Shown: in pieces, positions 35,877 to 45,501 of the stretch
Numbering within the stretch: the first letter of the stretch is position 1
How the letters are laid out: every line of letters begins with the position of its first letter
Source: Allorhizobium paknamense
GTDB lineage: Bacteria; Pseudomonadota; Alphaproteobacteria; Rhizobiales; Rhizobiaceae
DNA: 64,000 nt
Direction of reading: 5' to 3'
NCBI RefSeq assembly: GCF_030815125.1
Contig: NZ_JAUSWH010000002.1
Location: 451,819-515,818 of the forward strand
Notes under the pieces: generated by a model
What the model was told of the DNA's origin: nothing
Databases searched by the model: none
What the model saw: the letters and a program-made list of their open reading frames with translations, nothing else
Made by a program: the position numbers and the translations under genes

Positions 35877-36197
35877 TTAAACGAAGGCAAAACGCTGGCC
35901 GAAGGGGGGCATCTCGCCGCCTTCGACATTGCCACCGCCGAAATTGGCGAATTTGGATGCGAAGTCTTCGAAACCTTCCGGTGCCGCGCTTGTGGTTTCT
36001 GTGCTTTCGCTGTCGCTTGCTGCCGTCGTGGAGTCTGTGGCTGAAGCCGTGCTGGCGTCGGTCGTCGTCGTGCTGTCAGTCGTCGTGGTGCCAGTTGTCG
36101 TGCTTGCGCTTGCATCCTCGGGACGCGGAAAACGCATGCCGCCCATTGGACCCATCGGTCCGCCGAAGCCTGCAAAGGAAGAAATGCCGCTTACCAT
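35877..36197 (-). CDS. Ser/Thr-rich low-complexity small protein
   Basis: 106 residues. N-terminus MVSGISSFAGFGGPMGPMGGMRFPRPE, then about 45 residues almost only of Thr, Ser, Ala, Asp (TTTGTTTTDSTTTTDAST), then an acidic/aromatic end FEDFASKFANFGGGNVEGG. A good ribosome-binding site (AGAGGA) precedes the ATG, so it is likely expressed. No signal peptide, no known domain. The Gly/Met start and the repeat tract suggest a disordered protein. Function unknown. Confidence 0.6.
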   Translation of the reverse strand: MVSGISSFAGFGGPMGPMGGMRFPRPEDASASTTTGTTTTDSTTTTDASTASATDSTTAASDSESTETTSAAPEGFEDFASKFANFGGGNVEGGEMPPFGQRFAFV

Positions 36198-36394
36198 GTG
36201 ATTTTCCTCTTGGCTGAATCATTCGCCGATTGGAATCGGCCGAATGATTGTCGATGGTTTCGCGCCTTCCGTGAAAACCGTCCCCACCTTTCTCAAGGCC
36301 AGCGCTGTCATACTATGAAACGCTTTGTGCAATTGATTCGCTTGCACAACGTTTCATCGCGAGACAGTTATGATCCATAATGTTTGATAGAGAT

Positions 36395-36610
36395 TTAACG
36401 AATCTGCGCCTTCAGCCACGCCAGCACACTCAGGCGCAACGCCGAGGACAAATTGTCATTCGGGTCGCGGCTCCTGTCTATTTCGGCAATCAGTGCAGCA
36501 AGAGGCATGCCGCGCTCAGCCGCCATGCGACGCAGCTCTTCCCAGAATTCGTCTTCGAGGGAGAGGCTGGTGCGATGTCCGTGCAGCGAAACGGAGTGTT
36601 TGCGGATCAC
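36395..36610 (-). CDS. Ribbon-helix-helix domain protein
   Basis: 71 residues with a GTG start: IRKHSVSLHGHRTSLSLEDEFWEELRRMAAERGMPLAALIAEID. The beta strand RTSLSLE followed by two helices fits the RHH_4 type of DNA-binding fold seen in many alphaproteobacterial small proteins. It ends the minus-strand set sspB, DUF4169, RHH (18-base gap to DUF4169). Target unknown. Confidence 0.78.
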   Translation of the reverse strand: MIRKHSVSLHGHRTSLSLEDEFWEELRRMAAERGMPLAALIAEIDRSRDPNDNLSSALRLSVLAWLKAQIR

Positions 36611-36628
36611 CGGGCGAGGCCGTGATTA

Positions 36629-36874
36629 TCAGCTTTTGTCAGGAGATTTCGAAGAAGGGGACGGTGCACCGTCCTTTGCTTCGTCATCGGCCTGCTTGCG
36701 TTCAAGGCGGGATTGATCGAGCGATTTTTCCGCCTTTTCGTTCAAGGCTCGCGTCAGGGATTTTTCCGCCTTGGTGCGGCCGAAGGTCAGGCGGTTTTGT
36801 TCCGCCGCCTTTTCCTTCTCGGCTCTGGCCTTGGCCTTCTTGAACTGGCGAAGGTTGACGATATCCGCCGCCAT
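36629..36874 (-). CDS. DUF4169 family protein
   Basis: 81 residues, highly charged: MAADIVNLRQFKKAKARAEKEKAAEQNRLTFGRTKAEK, a single long helix rich in Lys, Ala and Glu, and a Ser/Pro/Lys tail. INLRQFKKAK-type start and FGRTKAEK are the signature of DUF4169, a small alphaproteobacterial family of unknown role. Starts 8 bases after the sspB stop; same operon. Confidence 0.78.
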   Translation of the reverse strand: MAADIVNLRQFKKAKARAEKEKAAEQNRLTFGRTKAEKSLTRALNEKAEKSLDQSRLERKQADDEAKDGAPSPSSKSPDKS

Positions 36875-36882
36875 GGCTGACC

Positions 36883-37389
36883 CTATTGCTTCTTGCGGAA
36901 GGCGTCGAGCGAAACGACAGAGCCTTGCTTCTTCTCGCCATCGCCCTTGTCGTCGCCGCTCTCTTCAGTCCGCTCCGTGGCGGCCAGCGGATAGGCCGTG
37001 ACCTCGGCGGGCGTCTCTTCCTCTTCCACCAGCGGAACGTCGAATTCCAGCTCGAAGTTGACGGAGGGATCGTAGAAGCCGCGAATCGCGTTGAACGGGA
37101 TGACCAGCTTTTCCGGCGTATCGGAGAAGGACAGACCCACTTCGAACTGGCTGTCCGTGACCTTCAGGTCCCAGAACTGATGCTGGATGACAATGGTCAT
37201 CTGCTCGGCATATTTTGCCTTGAGATGCTGGGAAATCCGCACCCCCGGAGCCCCGGTCAGAAAGGTGATGAAGAAGTGATGGTCACCCGGAAGCCTGCCC
37301 GTTGCTGCCACTTCTGCAAGCACTTTGCGGATAACGCCGCGCAGCGCATCCTGAGCCAGAATGTCATAACGGATGTGGTCCTGCCCCAT
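36883..37389 (-). CDS. sspB: SspB family ClpXP adaptor (alpha type)
   Basis: 168 residues. SspB binds the ssrA degradation tag and hands the protein to the ClpXP protease. N-terminal domain: DILAQDALRGVIRKVLAEVA, HFFITFLTGAPGVRIS, EMTIVIQHQFWDLKV, FEVGLSFSDTPEKLVIPFNAIRGFYDPSVNF; then an acidic linker and a C-terminal ClpX-binding tail (GSVVSLDAFRKKQ). This is the alphaproteobacterial form. The tmRNA gene that supplies the tag lies only about 170 bases upstream. AGGA ribosome-binding site precedes the ATG. Confidence 0.92.
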   Translation of the reverse strand: MGQDHIRYDILAQDALRGVIRKVLAEVAATGRLPGDHHFFITFLTGAPGVRISQHLKAKYAEQMTIVIQHQFWDLKVTDSQFEVGLSFSDTPEKLVIPFNAIRGFYDPSVNFELEFDVPLVEEEETPAEVTAYPLAATERTEESGDDKGDGEKKQGSVVSLDAFRKKQ

Positions 37390-37557
37390 GTGGTCCTATC
37401 TTTCTTTCAGTCTGCTTCTGGGTCTTAGATCTACAGCACCGAAGGGATGCTTATTCCTGTTTATAAGCCAAGCTGGCCGCTGGCGCAAAGGCAGAATGCT
37501 TTTGCCGTCAAGCTTTTGCAGTTTACGGCCTGTGAGCGGCAAATACTGGCAGAATGA

Positions 37558-37890
37558 GGGGGAAGTGGAGGTTTCTGTTGCCAGGTACCTCCGAACCCCG
37601 CCTTACAGTGCTACCCGCAAGGACTTAATTTGGGTTTCTGGCACCGCGATTAAGCAGCGACAGCGTAACCCTGAGCGTTGTTGTCGTTTGCAACTACTCT
37701 AGTGACCCGATAACGGCGGTATCATGCCGGGCAAAAGTTCGATCTTTACACCCTTGTCGATCCTATTTCGCCCCCATCAAAAGCCGGTCACAGTCCACGA
37801 GGTGGAGAGCCGACCGGTTTTTGGTGGAGGCGCCGGGTACCGCCCCCGGGTCCAATAGGTTTATTTCATCGACCGTTTATTGCCATAGCC
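37558..37890 (-). ncRNA. ssrA: Permuted two-piece tmRNA
   Basis: tmRNA frees stalled ribosomes and adds a degradation tag. On the minus strand the acceptor piece comes first: its 3' end is CGCCTCCACCA, ending at 37822. After a removed spacer of about 46 bases (with an ACCGGTC hairpin) the coding piece begins at 37775 with GGGGGCGAAATAGGATCGAC; its GGGGGCG pairs with CGCCTCC of the acceptor end. The tag frame runs from 37691 to 37650: GCA resume codon then AAC GAC AAC AAC, encoding ANDNNAQGYAVAA and TAA. The 3' end of the coding piece is near CTTCCCCC (about 37558). This permuted arrangement is known in alphaproteobacteria. The 5' end of the acceptor piece (taken as 37890) is approximate. Confidence 0.9.
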
Positions 37891-38072
37891 GATGCAAGCA
37901 CCGGCATGCTTCATATAGGTTGTCAGAGCGGCGATGAAAAGAGGTTTCGCGCGCTTTATGACGGGCAGGTGACCGTTGTCTCACGAAGCTGTTGACGAAG
38001 GTCGGGCGAACCCTCGCCGTTTCAGGGGATTTTGCTATAAGGAAGCGGAGGTGTCGGAGATGGAATGCCGCA

Positions 38073-38867
<795 letters not shown>

Positions 38868-39076
38868 CCTGTCGGCTGCAGGCTCTCACGGTGATTTCAC
38901 GGTAAGTTTATGAAACCCTGCCGTGACTTTCGAAGGCCTGTGTGAATTTAGTGATCGGGCTGATAACATATTCTCGTGAGTTATCGGCTAAAACGTTATT
39001 TCTGCTGCGGAATTTCCCGGACGGACTTCCGAATGGGGAAGGGGGCACACCATTCCGTTCTTCCGAAAGGTCTCTT

Positions 39077-39469
39077 ATGTTTTCTCAACGTCTCAACCAG
39101 TGGGCACCGCTCGTGCTCAGCATTCTCCGCATCGTCGTCGGGCTTCTGCTGCTCGATCATGGCATGGCGAAAATCATCGGTTTCCCGGTTTCGCAGATGA
39201 ACCCGCCGCCGATGAGCCTGCCGTGGATTGCCGGCGTGATCGAACTCGTGACCGGTGTGTTGCTGATCATCGGCCTTTTCACCCGGCCTGCGGCCTTCCT
39301 GGCGTCCGGCCTTTGCGCCTTTGCCTATTTCATCGGCCATGCTCCTAAGAACTTCTTCCCCGTCAACAATGGCGGCGATGCAGCCATCCTGTTCTGCTTC
39401 ATTGCGCTTTACATCTTTTTCGCCGGCGGCGGTCCGATCGGTCTCGATGCGAAGTCTGGCCGGGCTTGA
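39077..39469 (+). CDS. DoxX family membrane protein
   Basis: 130 residues from MFSQRLNQWAPLVLSILRIVVG; GAAAGG lies upstream. Four hydrophobic spans; LLLDHGMAKIIGFP and GVIELVTGVLLIIGLFTRPAAFLAS are typical of DoxX/YphA-like proteins. Role unclear; some relatives act in quinone or thiosulfate redox. It lies between thyA and folA but ends with its own terminator (39499-39525). Confidence 0.85.
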   Translation: MFSQRLNQWAPLVLSILRIVVGLLLLDHGMAKIIGFPVSQMNPPPMSLPWIAGVIELVTGVLLIIGLFTRPAAFLASGLCAFAYFIGHAPKNFFPVNNGGDAAILFCFIALYIFFAGGGPIGLDAKSGRA

Positions 39470-39498
39470 GGCCGGTCAGCGGGGACGATAAAGGGTGA

Positions 39499-39525
39499 CC
39501 TCCGGCACCGGATGGGTGCCGGAGG
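39499..39525 (+). terminator. Hairpin between doxX gene and folA
   Basis: Perfect 11-bp arms CCTCCGGCACC / GGTGCCGGAGG, 5-base loop, followed by TCTTACCGTTT. Probably ends the DoxX transcript; folA then needs its own promoter or read-through. Confidence 0.65.
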
Positions 39526-39554
39526 TCTTACCGTTTGCGAAGAGGGCGTGCGCC

Positions 39555-40076
39555 TTGACACAGATTTCCATTGTCGTGGCTTTTTCCCGCAACCATGTCA
39601 TTGGCCGTGACGGTGACATGCCGTGGAAGCTCTCCACCGATCTCAAACGCTTCAAGGCGCTGACCATGGGCAAGCCGCTGGTTCTGGGCCGCAAGACCTT
39701 TGAGAGCTTCGGAGGCCGCCCCTTGCCGGGACGTCCGCATATCGTCGTCAGCCGCGGCGCACCCATTGCGGTCGCGGGCGTGGAAACCGCCGCAAGCCTG
39801 GAGGCGGCCCTCGCGCGGGCTGAGAGGCTGGCGCAGGACCTCGGTGTGGATGACATCTGCGTGATCGGCGGCGGCGAAATTTACCGTCAGGCCCTGCCTC
39901 TGGCGGATGTTCTGCATGTGACCCATGTGGAAGCGGATATTGCCGACGGCGATACGTTTTTCCCGCCAATCAGCGATGATCTCTTTGAAAAACAGGAAGA
40001 GCATTTCGTTCCCGCCGGGGAGCGCGACAGTTACGACACGCGATACGCGATCTATCGTCGCAAGAAGCCGCGTTAA
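39555..40076 (+). CDS. folA: Dihydrofolate reductase
   Basis: 173 residues from a TTG start (TQISIVVAFSRNHVIGRDGDMPW), preceded by GAAGAGG. Reduces dihydrofolate to tetrahydrofolate with NADPH. Marks: AFSRNHVIGRDGDMPWKLSTDLKRFKALTMGKPLVLGRKTFESFG, RPHIVVSR, and ICVIGGGEIYRQALPLADVLHVTHVE. The acidic residue of the active site is the Asp in STDLKRF. An earlier GTG at 39495 lies in the preceding terminator hairpin, so it is unlikely to be the start. Confidence 0.94.
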   Translation: MTQISIVVAFSRNHVIGRDGDMPWKLSTDLKRFKALTMGKPLVLGRKTFESFGGRPLPGRPHIVVSRGAPIAVAGVETAASLEAALARAERLAQDLGVDDICVIGGGEIYRQALPLADVLHVTHVEADIADGDTFFPPISDDLFEKQEEHFVPAGERDSYDTRYAIYRRKKPR

Positions 40077-40221
40077 CTCTTTATTTTTCCCGGAATTGAA
40101 GAAGTTGCCGCCATTGCGTTGAAAGCCGGTGTTCCGATACCTATAACGGGAACTAATCCCAGTGGCAGCCTTCTTATGGCGCCGTTGCGGGCGATGGGAG
40201 TTTCCGACCAAAGAGGTTTGA

Positions 40222-41331
40222 ATGCCTTGGAGCAATCAGAACGGCGGCGGCCCGTGGGGCGGCGGCGGTGGTAATAACAATCAAGGCCCATGGGGCCAGG
40301 GGCCGAACCGGCCCCGTGGAGGGGGCGGTGGCGGCAAGCAGCCGCCGGATATCGAGGAGATCATCCGCAAGGGGCAGGATCAGTTCAAAAACCTGATTCC
40401 CGGCGGCGCCAATGGCGGTGTCGCGCTCGTGCTGGCGCTGGTGCTGGGCGGTTTCTGGTTGACCCAGGCCATCTACACCGTCCAGCCGGATGAACGCGGC
40501 GTGGAAATGCGCTTCGGCAAGCCGAAGGACGAGATTTCCGGCCCGGGCCTGCATTTCCACATGTGGCCGCTGGAAACGGTGGAAAAGGTCAAGGTCACGG
40601 AGCAGCAGCAGAATATCGGTGCGCGCGCCTCGACCACCTCGACCGCCGGGCTGATGCTGACCGGCGACCAGAACATCGTCAACGTTCAGTTCTCCGTTCT
40701 CTATACGGTGAACGACCCGAAGGCCTATCTGTTCAACCTGGAAACACCGCCGCAGACCATGCAGCAGGTGGCTGAAAGCGCCATGCGCGAGGTGGTGGGC
40801 CGCAGGCCAGCTCAGGACATTTTCCGTGATGCCCGCCAGCAGATTGCGGTGGATGTGCGCAACATCATCCAGGGCACCATGGATAGCTACGGCTCTGGCA
40901 TTTCCATCAATTCGGTGGCCATCGAGGATGCCGCGCCGCCGCGTGAGGTGGCCGATGCCTTTGATGAAGTGCAGCGCGCCGAACAGGACGAGGACCGCTT
41001 CGTCGAGGAAGCCAACCAGTACGCCAACCAGCGTCTGGGTGCTGCACGCGGTCAGGCCGCGCAGATCCGCGAAGAGGCCGCCGCCTACAAGGACCGGGTG
41101 GTGAAGGAAGCGGAAGGTGAGGCGCAGCGCTTCGTGTCCATCTACGACCAGTATACCAAGGCCCCGGATGTGACGCGCAAGCGGATCTACATCGAAACCA
41201 TGGAGCAGGTTCTGAAGAAGTCCAACAAGGTCATTGTCGATGACCAGCAGGGTGTTGTGCCCTATCTGCCGCTGAACGAGATTGGCCGCATGGGCAACCA
41301 GCAGGGCCAGGCCGGCCAGGGAGGCAAGTAA
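40222..41331 (+). CDS. hflK: HflK, membrane protease regulator
   Basis: 369 residues. With HflC it forms a large membrane assembly around the protease FtsH and limits its activity. N-terminus is Gly/Asn/Pro-rich (NQNGGGPWGGGGGNNNQG) on the cytoplasmic side, one membrane segment (about 71-92), then an SPFH/band-7 domain (TVQPDERGVEMRFGKPKDEISGPGLHFHMWP) and a coiled region (AEQDEDRFVEEANQYANQRLGAARGQAAQIREE). AGAGG precedes the ATG. Directly followed by hflC. Confidence 0.95.
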   Translation: MPWSNQNGGGPWGGGGGNNNQGPWGQGPNRPRGGGGGGKQPPDIEEIIRKGQDQFKNLIPGGANGGVALVLALVLGGFWLTQAIYTVQPDERGVEMRFGKPKDEISGPGLHFHMWPLETVEKVKVTEQQQNIGARASTTSTAGLMLTGDQNIVNVQFSVLYTVNDPKAYLFNLETPPQTMQQVAESAMREVVGRRPAQDIFRDARQQIAVDVRNIIQGTMDSYGSGISINSVAIEDAAPPREVADAFDEVQRAEQDEDRFVEEANQYANQRLGAARGQAAQIREEAAAYKDRVVKEAEGEAQRFVSIYDQYTKAPDVTRKRIYIETMEQVLKKSNKVIVDDQQGVVPYLPLNEIGRMGNQQGQAGQGGK

Positions 41332-41332
41332 G

Positions 41333-42259
41333 ATGACCAATCGTCTCGTCTCCATTCTCATCGGCCTCGCGGTCGTGCTGCTGTTGATCTATTCCTCGGT
41401 TTTCGTGGTCAATCAGCGCCAGCAGGCCATCGTGGTTCGCTTCGGCCAGATCAAGGCCGTTTACAACGAGCCGGGTCTTTACTTCAAAATGCCCTTCGCC
41501 TTCCTTGGCGCCGACCGCGTGCAGATGGTGTCGGATCAGGCCTTGCGCTTTGATCTCGACAATATTCGCGTGCAGGTTCGCGGCGGCAAGTTTTATGAAG
41601 TCGATGCCTTCCTGATCTACCGCATTGCCGATGCCAAGCGCTTTATCGGCATCGTCAGCGGCGGTGACCGCGACGCGGCGGAATCGCGCCTGCGCACCCG
41701 TCTCGATGCCTCTCTGCGCCGCGTCTACGGTCAGCGTGGTTTCGAGGCCGCGCTTTCGGATGAACGCTCGCAGATGATGCAGGAAGTGGCCTCCGATCTC
41801 AAGACGGATGCGGAAAACCTGGGCCTGAAGATCGAGGATGTCCGCATTCGCCGCACGGATCTGACGCAGGAAGTGTCGCAGCAGACCTATGCCCGTATGC
41901 GCTCCGAGCGTCTGGCCGAGGCCGAACTGATCCGCGCCCGTGGTAACGAGGAAGGCCAGCGCCGCCGGGCTATCGCCGATCGTCAGGTGGTGGAATTGCA
42001 GGCTGACGCCCAGCGCGAATCGGAAATCCTGCGCGGTCAGGGCGACGGTGAGCGCAACCGCATCTTTGCCGATGCCTATCAGCGTGATCCGGCCTTCTTC
42101 GAGTTCTACCGGTCGATGGCCGCTTACCAGCAATCGTTGGGTGTTGCGGGCACGTCCATGGTGCTTTCGCCGAATTCGGAGTTCTTCCGCTTCTTCAATT
42201 CGGAAAGCGGTACGCCGTTTCAGCCGGGCGGCGCACCCGCCCAGCCGCGCCAGCCTTGA
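41333..42259 (+). CDS. hflC: HflC, membrane protease regulator
   Basis: 308 residues from MTNRLVSILIGLAVV, starting one base after the hflK stop region. N-terminal membrane segment, SPFH domain (FVVNQRQQAIVVRFGQIKAVYNEPGLYFKMP), and helical part ending PFQPGGAPAQPRQP. Partner of HflK. The set hflK-hflC-degP is a protein quality control block of the envelope. A terminator follows at 42289. Confidence 0.95.
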   Translation: MTNRLVSILIGLAVVLLLIYSSVFVVNQRQQAIVVRFGQIKAVYNEPGLYFKMPFAFLGADRVQMVSDQALRFDLDNIRVQVRGGKFYEVDAFLIYRIADAKRFIGIVSGGDRDAAESRLRTRLDASLRRVYGQRGFEAALSDERSQMMQEVASDLKTDAENLGLKIEDVRIRRTDLTQEVSQQTYARMRSERLAEAELIRARGNEEGQRRRAIADRQVVELQADAQRESEILRGQGDGERNRIFADAYQRDPAFFEFYRSMAAYQQSLGVAGTSMVLSPNSEFFRFFNSESGTPFQPGGAPAQPRQP

Positions 42260-42288
42260 GGGTGGCGTCTCCAACAGAAGATTTCGGA

Positions 42289-42310
42289 AGGGCAGCCCAT
42301 CGGCTGCCCT
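42289..42310 (+). terminator. Intrinsic terminator after hflC
   Basis: 9-bp stem AGGGCAGCC / GGCTGCCCT, 4-base loop, followed by TTTGCG. Separates hflKC from degP. Confidence 0.7.
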
Positions 42311-42452
42311 TTTGCGTTGCGTTGCGGCCGTATTCGACAAGCTTTAGCCATGCTTATCCTCAAGATAGCGTGAACAAGCCAGCCGGGGGCGTTTCGGTTT
42401 GTGCTCTCCCGCCCTATGATCATCCTGTTACGAATACCACGCAGAGGATTCC

Positions 42453-43985
42453 ATGAAGCAGCCCGCCGCAACGAACCCGCGTCTCCTGACGTCCCTTCTG
42501 GTCGCAGGCGCGGTCATGCTTGCCGAAACGGGCACGTTGCAGGCGCAATCCACCATGGGCGCGCAACCGGGCGGGGCGCCGGCGGCGGCCAGCAAGCTCA
42601 GCGGCCCGGCCCCGGTGTCGGATATTGCCGAAGGCCTGCTGCAATCGGTGGTGAACATCGCCACTTCGCAGAATGTGAAGGATGACGATGCCGGGCCGAT
42701 GCCGCAGGTGCCGAAAGGCTCGCCCTTTGAAGACCTGTTCGAGGATTTCTTCAAGAATCGCGGCGGCGAAGGGTCGAACCACAAGGTCAATTCGCTGGGT
42801 TCCGGATTTGTCATCGACCCGGCGGGCTACATCGTCACCAACAACCATGTCATCGAGAATGCCGATGATATCGAGGTGATTTTTTCCGATGGCTCCAAGC
42901 TGAAGGCCACGCTGGTCGGCACCGACACAAAGACCGACCTTTCGCTGTTGAAGGTCGATTCACCGGAGCCGCTGAAGGCGGTGAAATTCGGCGATTCGAA
43001 GAAAATGCGCATCGGTGACTGGGTCATGGCCATTGGCAACCCGTTCGGCCTGGGTGGTTCGGTAACGCTGGGCATCGTCTCGGCTCGCGGGCGCAATATC
43101 AATGCAGGGCCTTATGACAATTTCATCCAGACCGATGCCGCCATCAACAAGGGCAATTCCGGCGGCCCGCTGTTCAATATGGCGGGCGAGGTGATCGGCA
43201 TCAACACCGCCATCATTTCACCCAGCGGCGGCTCCATCGGCATCGGTTTTGCCGTGCCGACGGAACTGGCGCAGAATGTCATCGACCAGTTGCGCCAATA
43301 TGGCGAGACGCGGCGCGGCTGGCTGGGCGTGCGCATTCAGCCGGTGCCGGATGAGCTTGCCAAAAGCGCCGGGATCAAGCCGGGCCGGGGCGCATTGGTC
43401 AGCAGCGTTATCGATGGCGGCCCTTCCGCCAATGGCCCCTTGAAGGCGGGAGATGTGGTGATTTCCTTCAACGGCAAGGACATCATGGAAAGCCGCGATC
43501 TGGTGCGCAGCGTTGCCGAAAGCCCGATCGATCAGGATCTGGAGGCGGTGATTTTCCGCGATGGCAAGCGCCTCACCGTCAAGGTGAAACTGGCGCGGCT
43601 GCAGGATGAAAAAACCGATGCCAAGACGGACGAGCAGGCCGATCCCAAGGCACCGGAAGGCAATGGCGAACAGCAGGAAGATGCCGACAAGACGGTGCTG
43701 GGTCTTGGTCTGGTCACGCTGGACGACGAAAACCGCGCCGCCAATTCCATCGCTGAAAGTGTCGAGGGCCTGTTGATCACGTCAGTCGAGCCGGGCTCCC
43801 AGGCTGAGCAGAAGGGGTTGAAGCCGGGCGAGGTGATTGTGGAAGTGGCGCAGGAATTTGTCGATACGCCGGAGGCCATGGCCGAGAAGCTTGCGAAACT
43901 CAAGAATGATGGCCGCCGCAGTGCTCACCTCATGGTGGCCAATGCGCGGGGCGATCTGCGCTTCGTTGCCATTCCGCTGGAATAA
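42453..43985 (+). CDS. degP: Do/DegP family periplasmic serine protease
   Basis: 510 residues with a Sec signal peptide (SLLVAGAVMLAETGTLQAQS). Degrades or refolds misfolded periplasmic proteins. Catalytic triad: His in YIVTNNHVIENADDI, Asp in DTKTDLSLLKVD, Ser in NKGNSGGPLFN. Two PDZ domains follow (RGWLGVRIQPVPDELA from about 285; LGLGLVTLDDENRA from about 408). Between the PDZ domains is an acidic/Lys-rich linker (DEKTDAKTDEQADPKAPEGNGEQQ). Own promoter region 42311-42452. Confidence 0.95.
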   Translation: MKQPAATNPRLLTSLLVAGAVMLAETGTLQAQSTMGAQPGGAPAAASKLSGPAPVSDIAEGLLQSVVNIATSQNVKDDDAGPMPQVPKGSPFEDLFEDFFKNRGGEGSNHKVNSLGSGFVIDPAGYIVTNNHVIENADDIEVIFSDGSKLKATLVGTDTKTDLSLLKVDSPEPLKAVKFGDSKKMRIGDWVMAIGNPFGLGGSVTLGIVSARGRNINAGPYDNFIQTDAAINKGNSGGPLFNMAGEVIGINTAIISPSGGSIGIGFAVPTELAQNVIDQLRQYGETRRGWLGVRIQPVPDELAKSAGIKPGRGALVSSVIDGGPSANGPLKAGDVVISFNGKDIMESRDLVRSVAESPIDQDLEAVIFRDGKRLTVKVKLARLQDEKTDAKTDEQADPKAPEGNGEQQEDADKTVLGLGLVTLDDENRAANSIAESVEGLLITSVEPGSQAEQKGLKPGEVIVEVAQEFVDTPEAMAEKLAKLKNDGRRSAHLMVANARGDLRFVAIPLE

Positions 43986-44037
43986 TGAATCCTTTGAACG
44001 GTTTGTGTTCTCGTTCTCACAAACTGAATCCGCTGCT

Positions 44038-44613
44038 TCAGGCAGAGGATGAAACCTGCAGGCGTATCCATTCCCGCGCCTTGAGCCGGTAGAGCACATG
44101 CCGTTTGAGATGCGGATGTGTTTCGGGTACGCGCGGATGGTCGAAATCGCCGCCCGGGTCTCGCCGCATGCCGAGCCGCTCCATCACCGCGATGGAGCGC
44201 TGGTTGTTGTGAACGGCGAAGGACACGACCTCCCGCAGCTTTTCGGTCAGAAAGGCATGATCCAAAAGCGCCTTTGCGGCTTCCGTGACATAGCCATGTC
44301 CCCAGAAACGGGTGGCGAGCCGCCAGCCGATTTCCGTGGTGCCTTCCGGCAGAATATCCGGTAGGGCGGCATCCGAGAGGCCGCAAAAGCCCATGGGCTC
44401 GGCCGTTTCCTTCAATTCCACCGCATAGAAACAGAAGCCGGTTTCGGTGATGAGCCGCTTGACGCGGTCCATCATCTCATCGGCTTCCGCATGGCTGCGG
44501 CGGAAGGGAAAGAATTCCATGACCTTGGGGTCACGGTTGATTTCCCGAAACAGATCGCGGTCGCTCTCGCGCCAGTTGCGCAGGATCAGTCGCTCTGTTT
44601 CGAGAAGGATCAT
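44038..44613 (-). CDS. GNAT family N-acetyltransferase (RimJ/RimL type)
   Basis: 191 residues. Typical opening LETERLILRNWRESDRDLFREINRDPKVMEFFP and the acetyl-CoA loop in GWRLATRFWGHGYVTEAAKALLDHAF, then NNQRSIAVMERLGMRRDPGGDFDHPRV. RimJ/L types acetylate ribosomal protein N-termini, but many relatives modify small molecules. Its ATG overlaps the serB stop by 4 bases, so it is the second gene of a serB operon. Confidence 0.9.
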   Translation of the reverse strand: MILLETERLILRNWRESDRDLFREINRDPKVMEFFPFRRSHAEADEMMDRVKRLITETGFCFYAVELKETAEPMGFCGLSDAALPDILPEGTTEIGWRLATRFWGHGYVTEAAKALLDHAFLTEKLREVVSFAVHNNQRSIAVMERLGMRRDPGGDFDHPRVPETHPHLKRHVLYRLKAREWIRLQVSSSA

Positions 44614-45500
44614 GGCGTGACAAAGTCCGTCTTGCGATAGCCTTGCAGATAGAGAAGCGCCGTCAGGTCACCATGGTCGATGCGGATCTTGGCTTCCGCA
44701 GCCACCGCTGGCTTGGCATGCAGCGCTACCCCGGAACCGGCCAGCCCCAGCATGCCGAGATCGTTGGCGCCGTCGCCAACGGCAATGCAATCCTGCGGAC
44801 CAATGCCAAGCTTGGCCGTGATGTCGAGCAGTGCATCCACCTTGGCCTGCTTGCCGAGAATCGGTTCCGCCACTTCTCCGGTGAGCTTGCCGTCCTTTTC
44901 CAGCAGAATATTGGCACGGTTTTCGTGAAAGCCGAGGGTTGCGGCAATGCGGGAGGTAAAGACCGTAAAGCCGCCCGAAACGAGCGCGGTGTAGAAGCCC
45001 TTGGCCTTCATGGTGGCAATCAGTTCCGGGCCGCCGGGGGTGAGCGTGATGCGCTTGGCAATGACCTCGTCCACGACAGTGAGGGGCAGGCCCTTCAGCA
45101 GAGCCACCCGTTCGCGCAGCGCCGGTTCAAAGGCAATCTCCCCATTCATGGCCCGGGCGGTGATCTGCGAAACCTTGTCTTTCAGGCCGACTTCCGCTGC
45201 CAGTTCGTCAATGCATTCCTGGCCGATCATGGTGGAATCCATGTCGGCGATCAGAAAGGCCTTGCGGCGGGTGTCTGCCTCCTGCACGGCAATATCGATG
45301 GGCAGCGCGCCGATGAGGGCGCGCAATTCCGCTTCGGCCTCGGCGGCGGGCGTGCCATCCTTGAGGGCGAGATCGCAGGCCACGCCATCGGCCAGCCAAT
45401 AAAGCCCGGTGGCGGCAAGCCTTGCGGCGGCAGCTTCGGCAAGGGCGGGGGTGATGGCCGGATTTGACGGATTGGCAATAAGCGTGGCAACGAAGGCCAT
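44610..45500 (-). CDS. serB: Phosphoserine phosphatase
   Basis: 296 residues from MAFVATLIANPSNPAITP. Last step of serine synthesis: removes phosphate from phosphoserine. HAD fold: LIADMDSTMIGQECIDELA (nucleophile Asp), ALVSGGFTVFTSRIA (motif II Ser), AVGDGANDLGML (motif III/IV). The first 80 residues are an ACT-like regulatory part as in E. coli SerB. The start codon overlaps the start region of the divergent miaA gene; a longer frame would extend into it. AAGG precedes the ATG. Confidence 0.95.
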   Translation of the reverse strand: MAFVATLIANPSNPAITPALAEAAAARLAATGLYWLADGVACDLALKDGTPAAEAEAELRALIGALPIDIAVQEADTRRKAFLIADMDSTMIGQECIDELAAEVGLKDKVSQITARAMNGEIAFEPALRERVALLKGLPLTVVDEVIAKRITLTPGGPELIATMKAKGFYTALVSGGFTVFTSRIAATLGFHENRANILLEKDGKLTGEVAEPILGKQAKVDALLDITAKLGIGPQDCIAVGDGANDLGMLGLAGSGVALHAKPAVAAEAKIRIDHGDLTALLYLQGYRKTDFVTP

Positions 45501-45501
45501 G

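Noticed and set aside
37822..37890. A tRNA-like acceptor end taken alone as a tRNA
   Set aside because: The CCA-ending piece has no anticodon arm and pairs with the nearby coding piece; it is the acceptor half of the tmRNA.
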